Assembly (NCBI GenBank): GCA_002328835.1 | Contig: DCWN01000041.1 | Coordinates: forward strand, 29,661 to 93,660 | DNA length: 64,000 nucleotides | Direction of reading: 5' to 3' | Origin: Acidobacteria bacterium UBA2161 | GTDB lineage: Bacteria; Acidobacteriota; Vicinamibacteria; Vicinamibacterales; UBA823 | In this document: piece by piece, positions 25,953 through 35,874 of the stretch | Numbering within the stretch: the stretch's first letter is position 1 | Layout: the number at the start of each line of letters is the position of its first letter | The notes under the pieces: model-generated | Database searches by the model: none | What the model was told of the DNA's origin: nothing | The model's input: the letters and a program-made list of their open reading frames with translations, nothing else | Translations under genes and position numbers: made by a program

Positions 25953-26444
25953 CTAGCTGACCTCGCGCAGCCGGCCGGTCTTGACGTCGCAGACGAACCC
26001 GCGGATACCGTCGGTGTGCGTGATGAGCTGGTTGTCTCGGATTCGAGCGATCGATTCGCGAACGTTGTCATCGAGGCCGGTGAACGCGCCCATGGCGAAC
26101 GGCGGCCGGTGGCCGGTGTCGCGTTCGATCGCGTCGGCCATCTCGGAATCCTTGAATGTCAGCAGCCCGCAGTCGGTGTGCTGGATCAGCATGATCTCGC
26201 GGGTACCCAACAAGCACTGTGAGACCAGGAGCGACCGGATGACGTCGTCGGTGGCGATGCCGCCTGCGTTGCGGATGACGTGGGCATCGCCCGCGTCCAG
26301 GCCGAGCATGGCGTCGGGGTCGATCCGCGCGTCCATGCAGGTGACGACCGCGACTCGCTGGCCCGGTGCGGCGGCTAGGTCCGCGCGGGAGAACTTGGTC
26401 GCGTAGGCTGCGTTTCGTTCGAGGTAACTATCGATTGCGGTCAT
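25953..26444 (-). CDS. Beta-class carbonic anhydrase
   Basis: Interconverts CO2 and bicarbonate. The 163-residue protein has the beta-class zinc site CMDARID (Cys and the Asp/Arg dyad, about residues 36-42) and QHTDCG (His and Cys, about residues 88-93), with RNAGG in between. The short length matches the small beta-CA subgroup rather than the 200-plus-residue plant type. In this window bicarbonate could serve carbamoyl-phosphate or fatty-acid synthesis, which is only an inference. Single gene, convergent with the SRPBCC pair. Confidence 0.92.
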   Translation of the reverse strand: MTAIDSYLERNAAYATKFSRADLAAAPGQRVAVVTCMDARIDPDAMLGLDAGDAHVIRNAGGIATDDVIRSLLVSQCLLGTREIMLIQHTDCGLLTFKDSEMADAIERDTGHRPPFAMGAFTGLDDNVRESIARIRDNQLITHTDGIRGFVCDVKTGRLREVS

Positions 26445-26483
26445 TCAGATCCCGTCGAAATTCCTGCGGGTGACTTCGATTCC

Positions 26484-27779
<1,296 letters not shown>

Positions 27780-27785
27780 GGCGAG

Positions 27786-27791
27786 AAGATA
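27786..27791 (-). promoter_or_regulatory. -10 box for a leaderless hemL transcript
   Basis: TATCTT on the minus strand followed by 6 nt and the hemL ATG at 27779. The -35 is weak. Confidence 0.4.
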
Positions 27792-27851
27792 CCACGCGAG
27801 GAAGGCCGGAAAATGGCCCCTGACCGGGGGGCGACGAGCGGGGCGATTGGA

Positions 27852-28844
27852 TCAGTGGATCAGTGTCGCGGCGTGGCGCGCGAAGTAGGTGATGATCAGG
27901 TCCGCGCCGGCGCGGCGGATCGCCGTGAGCGACTCGAGCACGGCCCGTGGCTCGTCCAGCCATCCCTGGGCGGCCGCCGCCTTCAGCATCGCGTACTCGC
28001 CGCTCACCTGATAGGCGGCGGTCGGGCAGCCCAAGCCCTTCTTGACGGCCTGGATGACGTCGAGACAGGGTAGCGCCGGCTTGACCATCACGATGTCGGC
28101 GCCTTCGTCCAGATCCAGCGCCGCCTCGCGCAATGCCTCGTCGACGTTCGCCGGATCCATCTGGTGCGTCCGCCGGTCGCCGAACCTCGGCGACGAATCG
28201 GCGGCCTCCCGGAACGGGCCGTAGAACGCCGAGCAGTACTTGGCGGCGTAGGACATGATCGCGACCTGCTCGTAGCCGGTTGCGTCGAGGTCGGTTCGGA
28301 TCGCGCCGACTCGGCCGTCCATCATGTCCGACGGCGCGACGACATCCGCGCCGGCCTCGGCGTGCGACCGGGCCACGTCCACGAGCCGGGCGACGGTGGC
28401 ATCGTTGACGATCTCGTTGCCGTCGACGATGCCGCAGTGACCGTGCGAGGTGTGCGCGCAAAGACAGACGTCGGTCATGACAACGAGGTCGGACGTGGCC
28501 TGCTTGATGGCCTGCACCGCCGTCTGGACCGGCGCGGTAGGATCGTCGGCCGCCGACCCGCGGTCGTCCTTCGTCTCGGGGAGTCCGAAGAGGAGCACGC
28601 CGCCCAGCCCGTCTCCAGCGGCCGCGACGGCCTCCTTCACCGCCTCGTCCACCGAGAGCTGGTAGACGCCGGGCATCGACGGCACCTCCGTTCTGACGGC
28701 CGACCCGCTGCAGACGAACAGCGGGCAGACCAGCATCTTCGGATGGAGCCGCGTCTCCTGGACGAGGGCGCGTATCGCCGCCGTGCGTCGCAGGCGACGT
28801 GGACGCCGCGCTAGGTCGAGGCGCGGGTGGTGGGTGCTACTCAT
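27852..28844 (-). CDS. hemB: Porphobilinogen synthase
   Basis: Condenses two 5-aminolevulinates to porphobilinogen. The 330-residue protein has the zinc-site cysteines in DVCLCAHTSHGHCG, marking a Zn-dependent rather than Mg-only form. The first active-site Lys lies in SYAAKYCSAFYGPFREA and the Schiff-base Lys in VKPALPCLD. The start is ATG 28844 (GTG 28847 precedes it), 6 nt after the hemD stop. Confidence 0.96.
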   Translation of the reverse strand: MSSTHHPRLDLARRPRRLRRTAAIRALVQETRLHPKMLVCPLFVCSGSAVRTEVPSMPGVYQLSVDEAVKEAVAAAGDGLGGVLLFGLPETKDDRGSAADDPTAPVQTAVQAIKQATSDLVVMTDVCLCAHTSHGHCGIVDGNEIVNDATVARLVDVARSHAEAGADVVAPSDMMDGRVGAIRTDLDATGYEQVAIMSYAAKYCSAFYGPFREAADSSPRFGDRRTHQMDPANVDEALREAALDLDEGADIVMVKPALPCLDVIQAVKKGLGCPTAAYQVSGEYAMLKAAAAQGWLDEPRAVLESLTAIRRAGADLIITYFARHAATLIH

Positions 28845-28850
28845 CACTAT

Positions 28851-30401
28851 TCAGTCTTCAGTGTCGGTCTCGCGCGAGAAGTGCTCGACCAGCGCGTCGA
28901 CCAGGGCCGGAATGGTGTAGCTGGACGGCATGATGTCGGTTCTGATGTTCAGCTGCTTCGCGGCCTCGGCGGTGACCGGGCCGATGGTGGCGATCACGGT
29001 CGTCCGCAGCAGGTCGGCGACCTGCTCGGCGCCGAGCTGCTGCGCGAAGCTTCGCACGGTCGAGGCGCTCGCGAATGTGACAGCGTCGATCTGCCGCTCC
29101 AACAGCATCTTATAGATGTCGGGCTTGCCGGGTTGACCGAGCGATTCGAAAACCGTCCGGTACGCCGTCACGGACTCCACGACGGCCCCGGCGGCCTCGA
29201 GTGCGCGCGGCAGGACTTCGCGAGCGAGGTCGGCGCGGGGCAGCAGCACCCGCTTGCCCGTGAGGTCGTCCTTGGCCTGGAGCGCCGCCGCCACAGCCTC
29301 GGCGAGGTGCTCGTCCGGCATGAGGTCGACCTTGATGCCGTGCCGCGTGAGGCGTTCGCCAGTGGCCGGACCCACGGCGCAGAGCCGAACACCCTTGAGG
29401 TTGCGTATATCGCCGCGACCCGCGACCAGCCGTCGCAGAAAGTACTCGACGCCGTTGGCGCTCGTGAAGACGACCCAATCGAAGGTGTCGATGCGTTCGC
29501 AGGCATCGTCGAGCGGGTCGAGATCGACCGGCGGCACGACCTGGACGGCCGCGGCCTCAATCGGTTCTGCGCCGAGGTCGGCCAGCTGCTCCACGAGGTC
29601 GCCGGCCTGCTCGGCGGCGCGGGTGACGACGATCCGCCGGCCGAACAGCGGCCGCGTGTCGAACCAGCGTAGATGGGCGCGCAGGCCGACGGCTGAGCCA
29701 ACGATCAGCACGGCCGATCCGTGCTCGTCCGCGTCGCGGACGACGGCCTCGAGTTCCTGCAGCGTGCCGTCCACCGTGCGCTGGCCGGGCTGGGTGCCGT
29801 GATAGATCACTGCCGCCGACTCGTCACCTGGCCGGCCGTGTTTCAACAGGGCCTCGACGATCCCGTGCAGTTGCTGGGTGCCGACGTAGCACGCGATGGT
29901 GCCGGTCAGGTGAGCCAGGCTCTTCCAGTCGACGTCAGGTGGTGCGTCTGTTTCATCTTCGTGACCGCGCACCAGGACGAGCGTGTCGCCGGCGTCCGGA
30001 TAGGTGATCGGGACCCCGGCATACGCCGGTGCGCCGATCGTGGCCGGAATGCCCGGCACGACCTCGAACGGCACGCCCTGTTCGTGCAGGAACAGCGCTT
30101 CCTTGGCGCCGCTGTCGAAGACGAACGGGTCGCCCCACTTCAACCGGACGACCGTGCGATGCTCACGGGCCTTCTCGGCGATCAGGATACTGACCGCATC
30201 TTGCTCCAGAGATTCAGAAATGGCGGCCGCACCGACATCGATCATCTCCGCGTCGGCCGGTGCCAGTCGGAGCAGGCGCGGTGGCACCAGATGATCGTGG
30301 ACGACCACGTCGGCTTCCGACAGGCGGCGGAGCCCGCGCACGGTGATGAGCGACGGGTCGCCGGGACCGGCGCCGACGATGAAGACTCGGGGCACTCTCA
30401 C
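28851..30401 (-). CDS. Fused uroporphyrinogen-III C-methyltransferase / uroporphyrinogen-III synthase
   Basis: A 516-residue two-domain enzyme. Residues 1 to about 245 are a CobA/SUMT-type SAM methyltransferase (VFIVGAGPGDPSLITVRGLRRL at the start, RLKWGDPFVF, GIPATIGAPAYAG and later TIACYVGTQ). About 260-516 are HemD (GRRIVVTRAAEQAGDLVEQL, VVFTSANGVEYF, CAVGPATGERL and TFASASTVRSF). It closes uroporphyrinogen III and then methylates it to precorrin-2, feeding siroheme or cobalamin. The start is GTG 30401, overlapping hemC as GTGA. Similar cobA-hemD fusions are known in several phyla. Confidence 0.94.
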   Translation of the reverse strand: MRVPRVFIVGAGPGDPSLITVRGLRRLSEADVVVHDHLVPPRLLRLAPADAEMIDVGAAAISESLEQDAVSILIAEKAREHRTVVRLKWGDPFVFDSGAKEALFLHEQGVPFEVVPGIPATIGAPAYAGVPITYPDAGDTLVLVRGHEDETDAPPDVDWKSLAHLTGTIACYVGTQQLHGIVEALLKHGRPGDESAAVIYHGTQPGQRTVDGTLQELEAVVRDADEHGSAVLIVGSAVGLRAHLRWFDTRPLFGRRIVVTRAAEQAGDLVEQLADLGAEPIEAAAVQVVPPVDLDPLDDACERIDTFDWVVFTSANGVEYFLRRLVAGRGDIRNLKGVRLCAVGPATGERLTRHGIKVDLMPDEHLAEAVAAALQAKDDLTGKRVLLPRADLAREVLPRALEAAGAVVESVTAYRTVFESLGQPGKPDIYKMLLERQIDAVTFASASTVRSFAQQLGAEQVADLLRTTVIATIGPVTAEAAKQLNIRTDIMPSSYTIPALVDALVEHFSRETDTED

Positions 30402-31372
30402 GATCGGTCCACCTCTGGCGTCTGTGCGCGGCTGACCTCGGCGAGGATCTCCGCCGCGCCCGCGTCGACCAGTCTGGCGGCCAGGGCCTGACCCAGCGCT
30501 GCGGGCGCGGCGCGATCCCCCTGGGCCTGGAACCTCGGGGCGCGTCGGCCGTCCAGGGTGCTCACAACCGCGTCGATCCGTAGTTCGGTGCCTGCCACCA
30601 CGGCATGAGCCCCGATCGGCATCTGGCAGCCGCCGCCCAGCGCCTCGACTAGGGTGCGCTCGGCCGTGACTGCCGCGCCGGTATCGGCGTCGTCGATTCG
30701 TGCCACCACGTCGCTGGTCACCGTGTCGTCCGCTCGTGTCTCCATGGCGATCGCACCCTGGCCCGGCGCGGGGACGCACTCGTCAATGGTGAGCGCGGCC
30801 GAGAGCCGGTTTGTGAATCCTAGTCGGCGGAGGCCCGCTACCGCCAGTACGATCGCATCGTAGGGGCCGTCATCGACCTTGCGCAGGCGCGTATCCAGGT
30901 TGCCGCGGATCGGAACGAACGTCGCGTCGTGATGCAGCATGGCCAGTTGGGCGATCCGCCGGACGCTGCTGGTGCCGACCCGGGGCTTCGGACCGAGGCG
31001 CGTCAGGAGTGCTGTGGCGGTCGAGTTGGGGGGCGGGTTGGCCGAGGCCGGCAGCACCAGACCGTCGCGGGCGTCCGCGCGCTGGAGATAGCCTCGAACG
31101 GCGAGCCCCGCCGGCACGACCGCGGGAAGATCCTTCGCCGAGTGCACCGCGACGTCGATCTCGCGTGCGATCAATGCTTCCTCGATCTCCTTGACGAACA
31201 GCCGTTTGCCGCCGACCTCCGTGAGGTCGGCGTGGGGCAGGCGATCGCCACTCGTGCGGATGACTTTCAGCTCGCACGGTGGGCCGTCGCTGGCCTCGAT
31301 CGCCGTCGCCACCGCGCGCGCCTGCCACAGCGCGAGGTCGCTGCCGCGGGTGCCGATACGCAGGCCACTCAC
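30398..31372 (-). CDS. hemC: Hydroxymethylbilane synthase
   Basis: Polymerises four porphobilinogens. The 324-residue protein has IGTRGSDLALWQA, the VHSAKDLP motif, GTSSVRR, IRGNLDTRLRK and the dipyrromethane-cofactor cysteine in EALGGGCQMPIG. GTG 31372 overlaps the hemA stop as GTGA. All four genes from hemA to hemB are coupled or nearly so. Confidence 0.96.
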   Translation of the reverse strand: MSGLRIGTRGSDLALWQARAVATAIEASDGPPCELKVIRTSGDRLPHADLTEVGGKRLFVKEIEEALIAREIDVAVHSAKDLPAVVPAGLAVRGYLQRADARDGLVLPASANPPPNSTATALLTRLGPKPRVGTSSVRRIAQLAMLHHDATFVPIRGNLDTRLRKVDDGPYDAIVLAVAGLRRLGFTNRLSAALTIDECVPAPGQGAIAMETRADDTVTSDVVARIDDADTGAAVTAERTLVEALGGGCQMPIGAHAVVAGTELRIDAVVSTLDGRRAPRFQAQGDRAAPAALGQALAARLVDAGAAEILAEVSRAQTPEVDRS

Positions 31373-32718
31373 GATGTGACCGAGGTCTTCGGCGCGGCCG
31401 GGTGTTCGGCCTCGGCCACTGCGTCGTCGGGCCGCTGGGCCGCGGGCCGTGGCGATTCGAGGTCGAACAACTGGCCGAGGGCTTCCGAGTACAGCCGCAC
31501 GGTGTCGGCGCTGGAGAGTCCCTTGAGGCGCTCGGTGGGTGTCAGGAGGAGCTTCTCGACGATCAGTCGGGTCACGTCCTCGACGCGGGCGCGATCGGCT
31601 GGGGTCAAGGGCGTGAGCTTGCCTTCGAGCCGTTTCAGTTCGGCGAGGCGGATGGCTTCGAAGCGCTCGCGCAGCGCGACGACCGTCGGCACCGCACGGC
31701 GGGAATGCAGCCAAGCCATGAACCCGTCGACTTCTTCGGCCACGATCGCCTCGGCCCGGGCGATCTGCGCGCTGCGTCGTGCCAGGTTCTCACTGACGAT
31801 GCCCTGCAGATCGTCGATGTTGTAGAGGAACACCTGCTCGATCGCGCCGGCCGAGGCCTCGACGTCGCGGGGCACCGCGATGTCGATGATGAACAGCGGG
31901 CGGTTGCGCCGCGTCCGCATGACCGCCGCGATCGACTCCCGCGTGATGATAGGCGTTGGTGAGCCCGTAGCGGTGACGACGATATCGGCCGTGGCCAGGG
32001 TCTGTTCGATCTCCGACCACGGCAGAGCCGACCCGCCCACCTTGTCGGCGAGCGCGGTGGCGTGTCCGGACGTCCGGCTGGCGACGGCGATCCGCCGCAC
32101 CTCCTGCGCGCGCAGGTGCATCGCGGTCAGTTCGCACATTTCGCCGGCGCCGACCAGGAGCACGTCGTGCTTCGACAGGCTGCCGAAGATCTTGCGCGCC
32201 AGGGAGACCGCGGCGTAGCTGACCGACACCGCGCCCTGGCCCAGTTCGGTTTCCGACCGGACCCGTTTGCCGGTCGCGAACGACCAGTGGAACAGCTTAT
32301 TCAGCAAGCTGCCGGTGCAGCCAGCGTCCGACGCGGCCGTGAAGGCGTCCTTCACCTGGCCGAGGATCTGGGGCTCGCCGACGACGAGCGAATCCAGGCC
32401 GGCGGCCACCCGGAACAGGTGTCGTGCCACGTCGACACTGGCGAAGTCATAGAGGTGCGGCGCCAACGACTCGCGGTCCACATCATGAAACTCGCCGAGG
32501 AAGCGGACGAGGTCTTCCCGGGTCTCCATCGCGTCGTCGCAGCGCACGTACAGCTCCGCGCGGTTGCACGTCGACAGCACCACGGCCTCGCCGCAGGCCG
32601 GACGGTCGATCACTGCGGCCAGCGCGTCGGGCAGCCCACGCCTGGCAAAGTCCAACTGCTCGCGCAGATCGACCGGCGCCGTGTGATGGCTGACCCCGAG
32701 CAGGAAGAGCTGGCTCAC
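31369..32718 (-). CDS. hemA: Glutamyl-tRNA reductase
   Basis: Reduces glutamyl-tRNA to glutamate-1-semialdehyde, the entry and usual control point of C5 haem synthesis. The 449-residue protein has GVSHHTAPVDLREQL, the catalytic Cys in STCNRAELYV, EPQILGQVKDAF and the NADPH domain VGAGEMCELTAMHL. GTG 32718 gives the family's N-terminus. The upstream gap to ccsA contains a 160-bp inverted-repeat element that would sit in the hemA leader. Confidence 0.95.
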   Translation of the reverse strand: MSQLFLLGVSHHTAPVDLREQLDFARRGLPDALAAVIDRPACGEAVVLSTCNRAELYVRCDDAMETREDLVRFLGEFHDVDRESLAPHLYDFASVDVARHLFRVAAGLDSLVVGEPQILGQVKDAFTAASDAGCTGSLLNKLFHWSFATGKRVRSETELGQGAVSVSYAAVSLARKIFGSLSKHDVLLVGAGEMCELTAMHLRAQEVRRIAVASRTSGHATALADKVGGSALPWSEIEQTLATADIVVTATGSPTPIITRESIAAVMRTRRNRPLFIIDIAVPRDVEASAGAIEQVFLYNIDDLQGIVSENLARRSAQIARAEAIVAEEVDGFMAWLHSRRAVPTVVALRERFEAIRLAELKRLEGKLTPLTPADRARVEDVTRLIVEKLLLTPTERLKGLSSADTVRLYSEALGQLFDLESPRPAAQRPDDAVAEAEHPAAPKTSVTS

Positions 32719-32750
32719 GACGATGCCTGGTGTCCCTTCTGTGCGAACCC

Positions 32751-32910
32751 TAACCCCAGAACTCACTTGGCTTGACGGCGCTGGCGTGGTCTGGACGGCG
32801 AGAGCAGCGTTGCTCCTCGGTCACTTGGACCCGCCAAACTCCCTCGTCGCGCCTTGCCCTCGCCATCCAGCCCACGCCAGCGCCGTCAACCCAAGTGAAT
32901 CCTGGAGTTA
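32751..32910. repeat. 160-bp inverted-repeat element between ccsA and hemA
   Basis: Arms 32751-32800 and 32861-32910 are inverted copies identical at 44 of 50 positions, with most differences being transitions. A 60-bp centre contains a further small palindrome (GAGCA-GCGT-TGCTC, 32802-32815). The right arm ends exactly with the ccsA stop codon (TAA on the minus strand). In a ccsA-hemA transcript the arms would form a very stable long hairpin 33 nt before hemA. It has the size of a MITE or REP-like unit; no target-site duplication is evident. Confidence 0.75.
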
Positions 32911-33732
32911 GAAATTGTGCGTGCGCGTCAGAAAGTACCCGATCGGCAGAAAGTTCAGTAGCACGATGGCGAACCCGATGGCCGATAACCACGCCGTGCG
33001 CCAACCGGTCCATCCGATGGCACGCCGGGCGTACAATTCGAATGAGTAGACGATCCAGCAGAGCAGCGCGACGAAGATCGTCGGGTCGAGCACCGACATC
33101 GCCTGGACGCGGGGATCGCTGAATTCGGCCTGGGCCTGCGTCGCCCAGACGCCGCCGACGACCAGGCCGACGCTCAGACATGTCCAGCCGATCGTGACGG
33201 CGCGGGCGTTCATGACGTCGAGGACCTGCAGCGACGGCAGCCGATCGTAGAAGAACCCGATATGCTTCGCCTTCAGCTCCTTGAAGAGCAGCACGTAGGT
33301 GATGCCGATGACGCACGCCAGCGCAAAGCTCGCGTAGGCGAACAGTAGCGACGAGACGTGCAGGGCGAACCACGGGCTCTCCAGGACGGGCGGCCGAGCC
33401 ACGACCTGATAGCGGCTGACGGTCGGGATGATCTGAAGCAGGGCCAGGAGCGGCACGATGAAGACGCCCATCGAGCGCTCATTGCTCGTGGTTTCGGTGT
33501 AGAGATAGGCAATTGACGACAGCCAGACGAAGATCGACAGGGCACCCGTCGTGCCGACGACGGGGAGGTGCCCGACCTCGGTCGTCTGCATGCCGATGAT
33601 GAACGTGTGCACCAACGCGGCCGCGGCGAGCATGGTCGTCGCCGCGCGTCCGGCCCGGCTGCTGCGCTTTCCGAAATGCCAGGCGTAGCCGACGGCGGCG
33701 GCGGCGTAGAGCAGCAGGGGTGCGATGTTCAC
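32908..33732 (-). CDS. CcsA/HemX-family cytochrome c assembly protein
   Basis: A 274-residue inner-membrane protein with about eight hydrophobic segments, of the CcsA/ResC/HemX group. A tryptophan-rich haem-handling (WWD-like) region is only weakly visible. Conserved family features are seen in SPWFALHVSSLLFAYASFALA. In haem operons such a gene next to hemA is often called hemX; in cytochrome c maturation it partners Ccs1/ResB, which is not encoded here. GTG 33732 follows GGAG. Confidence 0.82.
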   Translation of the reverse strand: MNIAPLLLYAAAAVGYAWHFGKRSSRAGRAATTMLAAAALVHTFIIGMQTTEVGHLPVVGTTGALSIFVWLSSIAYLYTETTSNERSMGVFIVPLLALLQIIPTVSRYQVVARPPVLESPWFALHVSSLLFAYASFALACVIGITYVLLFKELKAKHIGFFYDRLPSLQVLDVMNARAVTIGWTCLSVGLVVGGVWATQAQAEFSDPRVQAMSVLDPTIFVALLCWIVYSFELYARRAIGWTGWRTAWLSAIGFAIVLLNFLPIGYFLTRTHNF

Positions 33733-33798
33733 CAGGTCACTCCACTTCTCACTCTTCGGATGGCCGTGGGGTGTTCGAGCCGCCAGGGCGCGGCCGGC

Positions 33799-34779
33799 TC
33801 ACTGCGACGCGGGCGCGTAGTAGCCTTGCTTCGTTCGGGCGGTCAGATTGTCTCTGGCCGTCTGCACGATCACGCGGCGCCACTGGCCGTCGTGCAGCGG
33901 GTTCTTCGAGGTGTAGCCGATCGTGTACTGACTCGAGAGCTCGTCGGCGATCTGGCCGTAGATGCCGGTGAGTTCGTCGATCGAGTCGGGAAAGAATGCC
34001 CGCCCGCCCGTTTCCCGGGACAGTTGTCGCAGCACGAACTCCGCCTCCTGAAACCCGCGGCTGCCGCGGTGTTCACGCGTGCGCAGGCCGATCGCGTAGA
34101 TCGCCGTCTCGGAGCGCTTGGCCAGTTCGAGGACCTCGTTGAACCCCACCAGGCTGGACGTGTCCTCGCCGTCGGAGAGCACGACGATCGACTGTCGCCG
34201 AATTTCGTCGGGTGTCCTCGCGCGGATCTTGCTCAGCTCCTTGAGCGAGATGTAGATGGCGTTGTGGAGCGAGGTCGAACCGCCGGCCGCCGTCCGACGG
34301 ATCGCTCGCTCGAGCCGGTCGCTCTCGTTCGTGAAGCCCTCGAGGATGTTGACGCGACTATCGAAGTCGATGACCGACGCGAGATCTTGGGGCCGGAGCC
34401 TGTGGGCGAAACCAATGGCAGCTTCCTGGGCGGTCTGCATCCGACGTTCCATGCTGGCGCTGGTGTCGATGAGGAGCGCGAGCGCGATCGGGAGCTGGGA
34501 GCGTGTAAAGAAACTGGGTTCTTGCTGAACCCCGTCCTCGAAGACCGCGAACTCATCCAGATCGAGATCGGTGATGTAGCGGCCGGCCGGGTCGGTGACC
34601 GTGACGTTCACCGACACGATGTCGACGCCCGACCTGAACGACGGGACCTGGCGCTGGGGCGCCGGGGTCTGGGCCCCGGCACGGACGGGGCCGGCCACGA
34701 CGCCCGCGGCGAGGAAGACGAGGCAGGCGAGCGTGGCCGGTCCAGAGCCAGTTCGACGTGGCGAGATCGCCGGGATCAC
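33799..34779 (-). CDS. Secreted VWFA-domain protein (acidobacterial VWFA-related family)
   Basis: A 326-residue exported protein with an N-terminal signal (ending near AGAQTPAP), a beta-rich presequence (VSVNVTVTDPAGRYITDLDLDEF) and a von Willebrand factor A domain. The metal-ion-dependent adhesion site is intact: DTSAS at residues 105-109, with later VVLSDGED. The C-terminus (LSSQYTIGYTSKNPLHDGQWRRV) is typical of the family named after acidobacteria. Role unknown; VWFA domains usually mediate adhesion or protein assembly. GTG 34779 overlaps the upstream VWFA gene as GTGA. Confidence 0.85.
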   Translation of the reverse strand: MIPAISPRRTGSGPATLACLVFLAAGVVAGPVRAGAQTPAPQRQVPSFRSGVDIVSVNVTVTDPAGRYITDLDLDEFAVFEDGVQQEPSFFTRSQLPIALALLIDTSASMERRMQTAQEAAIGFAHRLRPQDLASVIDFDSRVNILEGFTNESDRLERAIRRTAAGGSTSLHNAIYISLKELSKIRARTPDEIRRQSIVVLSDGEDTSSLVGFNEVLELAKRSETAIYAIGLRTREHRGSRGFQEAEFVLRQLSRETGGRAFFPDSIDELTGIYGQIADELSSQYTIGYTSKNPLHDGQWRRVIVQTARDNLTARTKQGYYAPASQ

Positions 34780-35684
34780 GGCGCGACCGCCGCGGATCGG
34801 CCTCGCGCCGTCCAGTCGGGGCGCGTCGTCGAGACGACGATCTCGTCCGGAGGCACGAGCATTTCCGGGCGCGCGTACACCAGGAGGTACTGCGAGAGCA
34901 ATTCGTCGGCGACGCGCTCCATTGCCTGTCGGAACATCTGGCCGCGCAGCAGATCGATTCGGCGCCCGCCGGCTTCGCTCGTGCCGCGGTCGAGCACGAT
35001 GTCGCGGTATCGCGACGCCGTGTCCATCGACGAGCTCGTCGAGGTCATCACGACCGCGTGGAAGATCGCGCCGACCTCATGGATGATCCGCAGCACCGGC
35101 TGGTAGCCCCGGTTGCTGTACTCGGTGCCCATCGTCGTCACCGCCACCATGACCGGCCGCGCCACCTCACGCCGCTGCAGCCCCTCGCCGGCGTTGTAGA
35201 TCGCATCCAGCAGGAGTGCGCCGCTGCCCGGGCGCGGGAAGACCTTGCCGATCGCCTGCTGCAGTTCGATGGCGCTCCGCGTGTAGTCCTCGACGATCGT
35301 CGGCCGATCCCCGAACGTGATGACGGCAACCTCGTGGTCGCCTCCAACCCGTCGGGCAAACTCGCCCAGGCCGTCGCGCATGTCGCGCAAATACTGCGCA
35401 GACGCAGCGCTGTTGTCGATGAGCAGGGCCACGTGCATCGGCTCGGTCGCTGGCTGCACGCGCAGCACCTCTCGCAGCACGCCGTCCTCCCGAAGGACGA
35501 AGTCATCCACGGTGAGATCGGCGATCGGGCGGTCATCGTCGTCGAGGACGCTGACGTACATCTGCAGCTCTTGGGCCTGCGCCGTGACGGTGGGCGCGGT
35601 CGCGACGATGCCGGCCGTGATGAGCGAGCCGAGCGCGACGAGCCGGCAGGCGCCGGCGAAACGGCAGGCGACGAGGCTTTTCAT
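34776..35684 (-). CDS. Secreted VWFA-domain protein with degenerate metal site
   Basis: A 302-residue paralogue of the downstream gene, with a signal peptide (LITAGIVATAPTVTAQAQ), a presequence (MYVSVLDDDDRPIADLTVDDFVL) and a VWFA domain. The MIDAS motif reads DNSAA at residues 90-94 where DxSxS is expected, so the last metal-coordinating Ser is lost. The C-terminus keeps the family's ELLSQYLLVYARP. Together the two probably form a pair of interacting surface or periplasmic proteins (inference). Confidence 0.82.
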   Translation of the reverse strand: MKSLVACRFAGACRLVALGSLITAGIVATAPTVTAQAQELQMYVSVLDDDDRPIADLTVDDFVLREDGVLREVLRVQPATEPMHVALLIDNSAASAQYLRDMRDGLGEFARRVGGDHEVAVITFGDRPTIVEDYTRSAIELQQAIGKVFPRPGSGALLLDAIYNAGEGLQRREVARPVMVAVTTMGTEYSNRGYQPVLRIIHEVGAIFHAVVMTSTSSSMDTASRYRDIVLDRGTSEAGGRRIDLLRGQMFRQAMERVADELLSQYLLVYARPEMLVPPDEIVVSTTRPDWTARGRSAAVAP

Positions 35685-35736
35685 GAGCGGTCTCGAGTCA
35701 CTTCGACGGCGCGATCCACCTGCGGGCTATCCAGGC

Positions 35737-35766
35737 AGTATAGGTCCCCAGGTTTCGGCAGGTCAA
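35737..35766 (-). promoter_or_regulatory. Sigma-70-type promoter of the VWFA gene pair
   Basis: TTGACC (35766-35761), an 18-bp spacer and TATACT (35742-35737) on the minus strand, about 50 nt upstream of the first VWFA start. Confidence 0.65.
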
Positions 35767-35845
35767 GGTTGGCGAAGGCGTGAAACTCATTGGAAATGAA
35801 GAAGTTGTCGCGATCGATCGGGTGCGCCCAGCCCCCGGCCGTTTC

Positions 35846-35874
35846 TTGACACCCCCTGGGGTGCATGCTATAAA
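35846..35874 (+). promoter_or_regulatory. Strong sigma-70-type promoter of the nuo operon with palindromic spacer
   Basis: TTGACA (35846-35851), a 17-bp spacer and TATAAA (35869-35874). CACCCC-CT-GGGGTG (35850-35863) overlaps the -35 end and spacer as a 14-bp inverted repeat, the position expected of an operator. Confidence 0.75.

Noticed and set aside
32750..33373. Minus-strand ORF crossing the inverted repeat and ccsA
   Set aside because: It is out of frame with ccsA and its C-terminal part is only the translated repeat arm.
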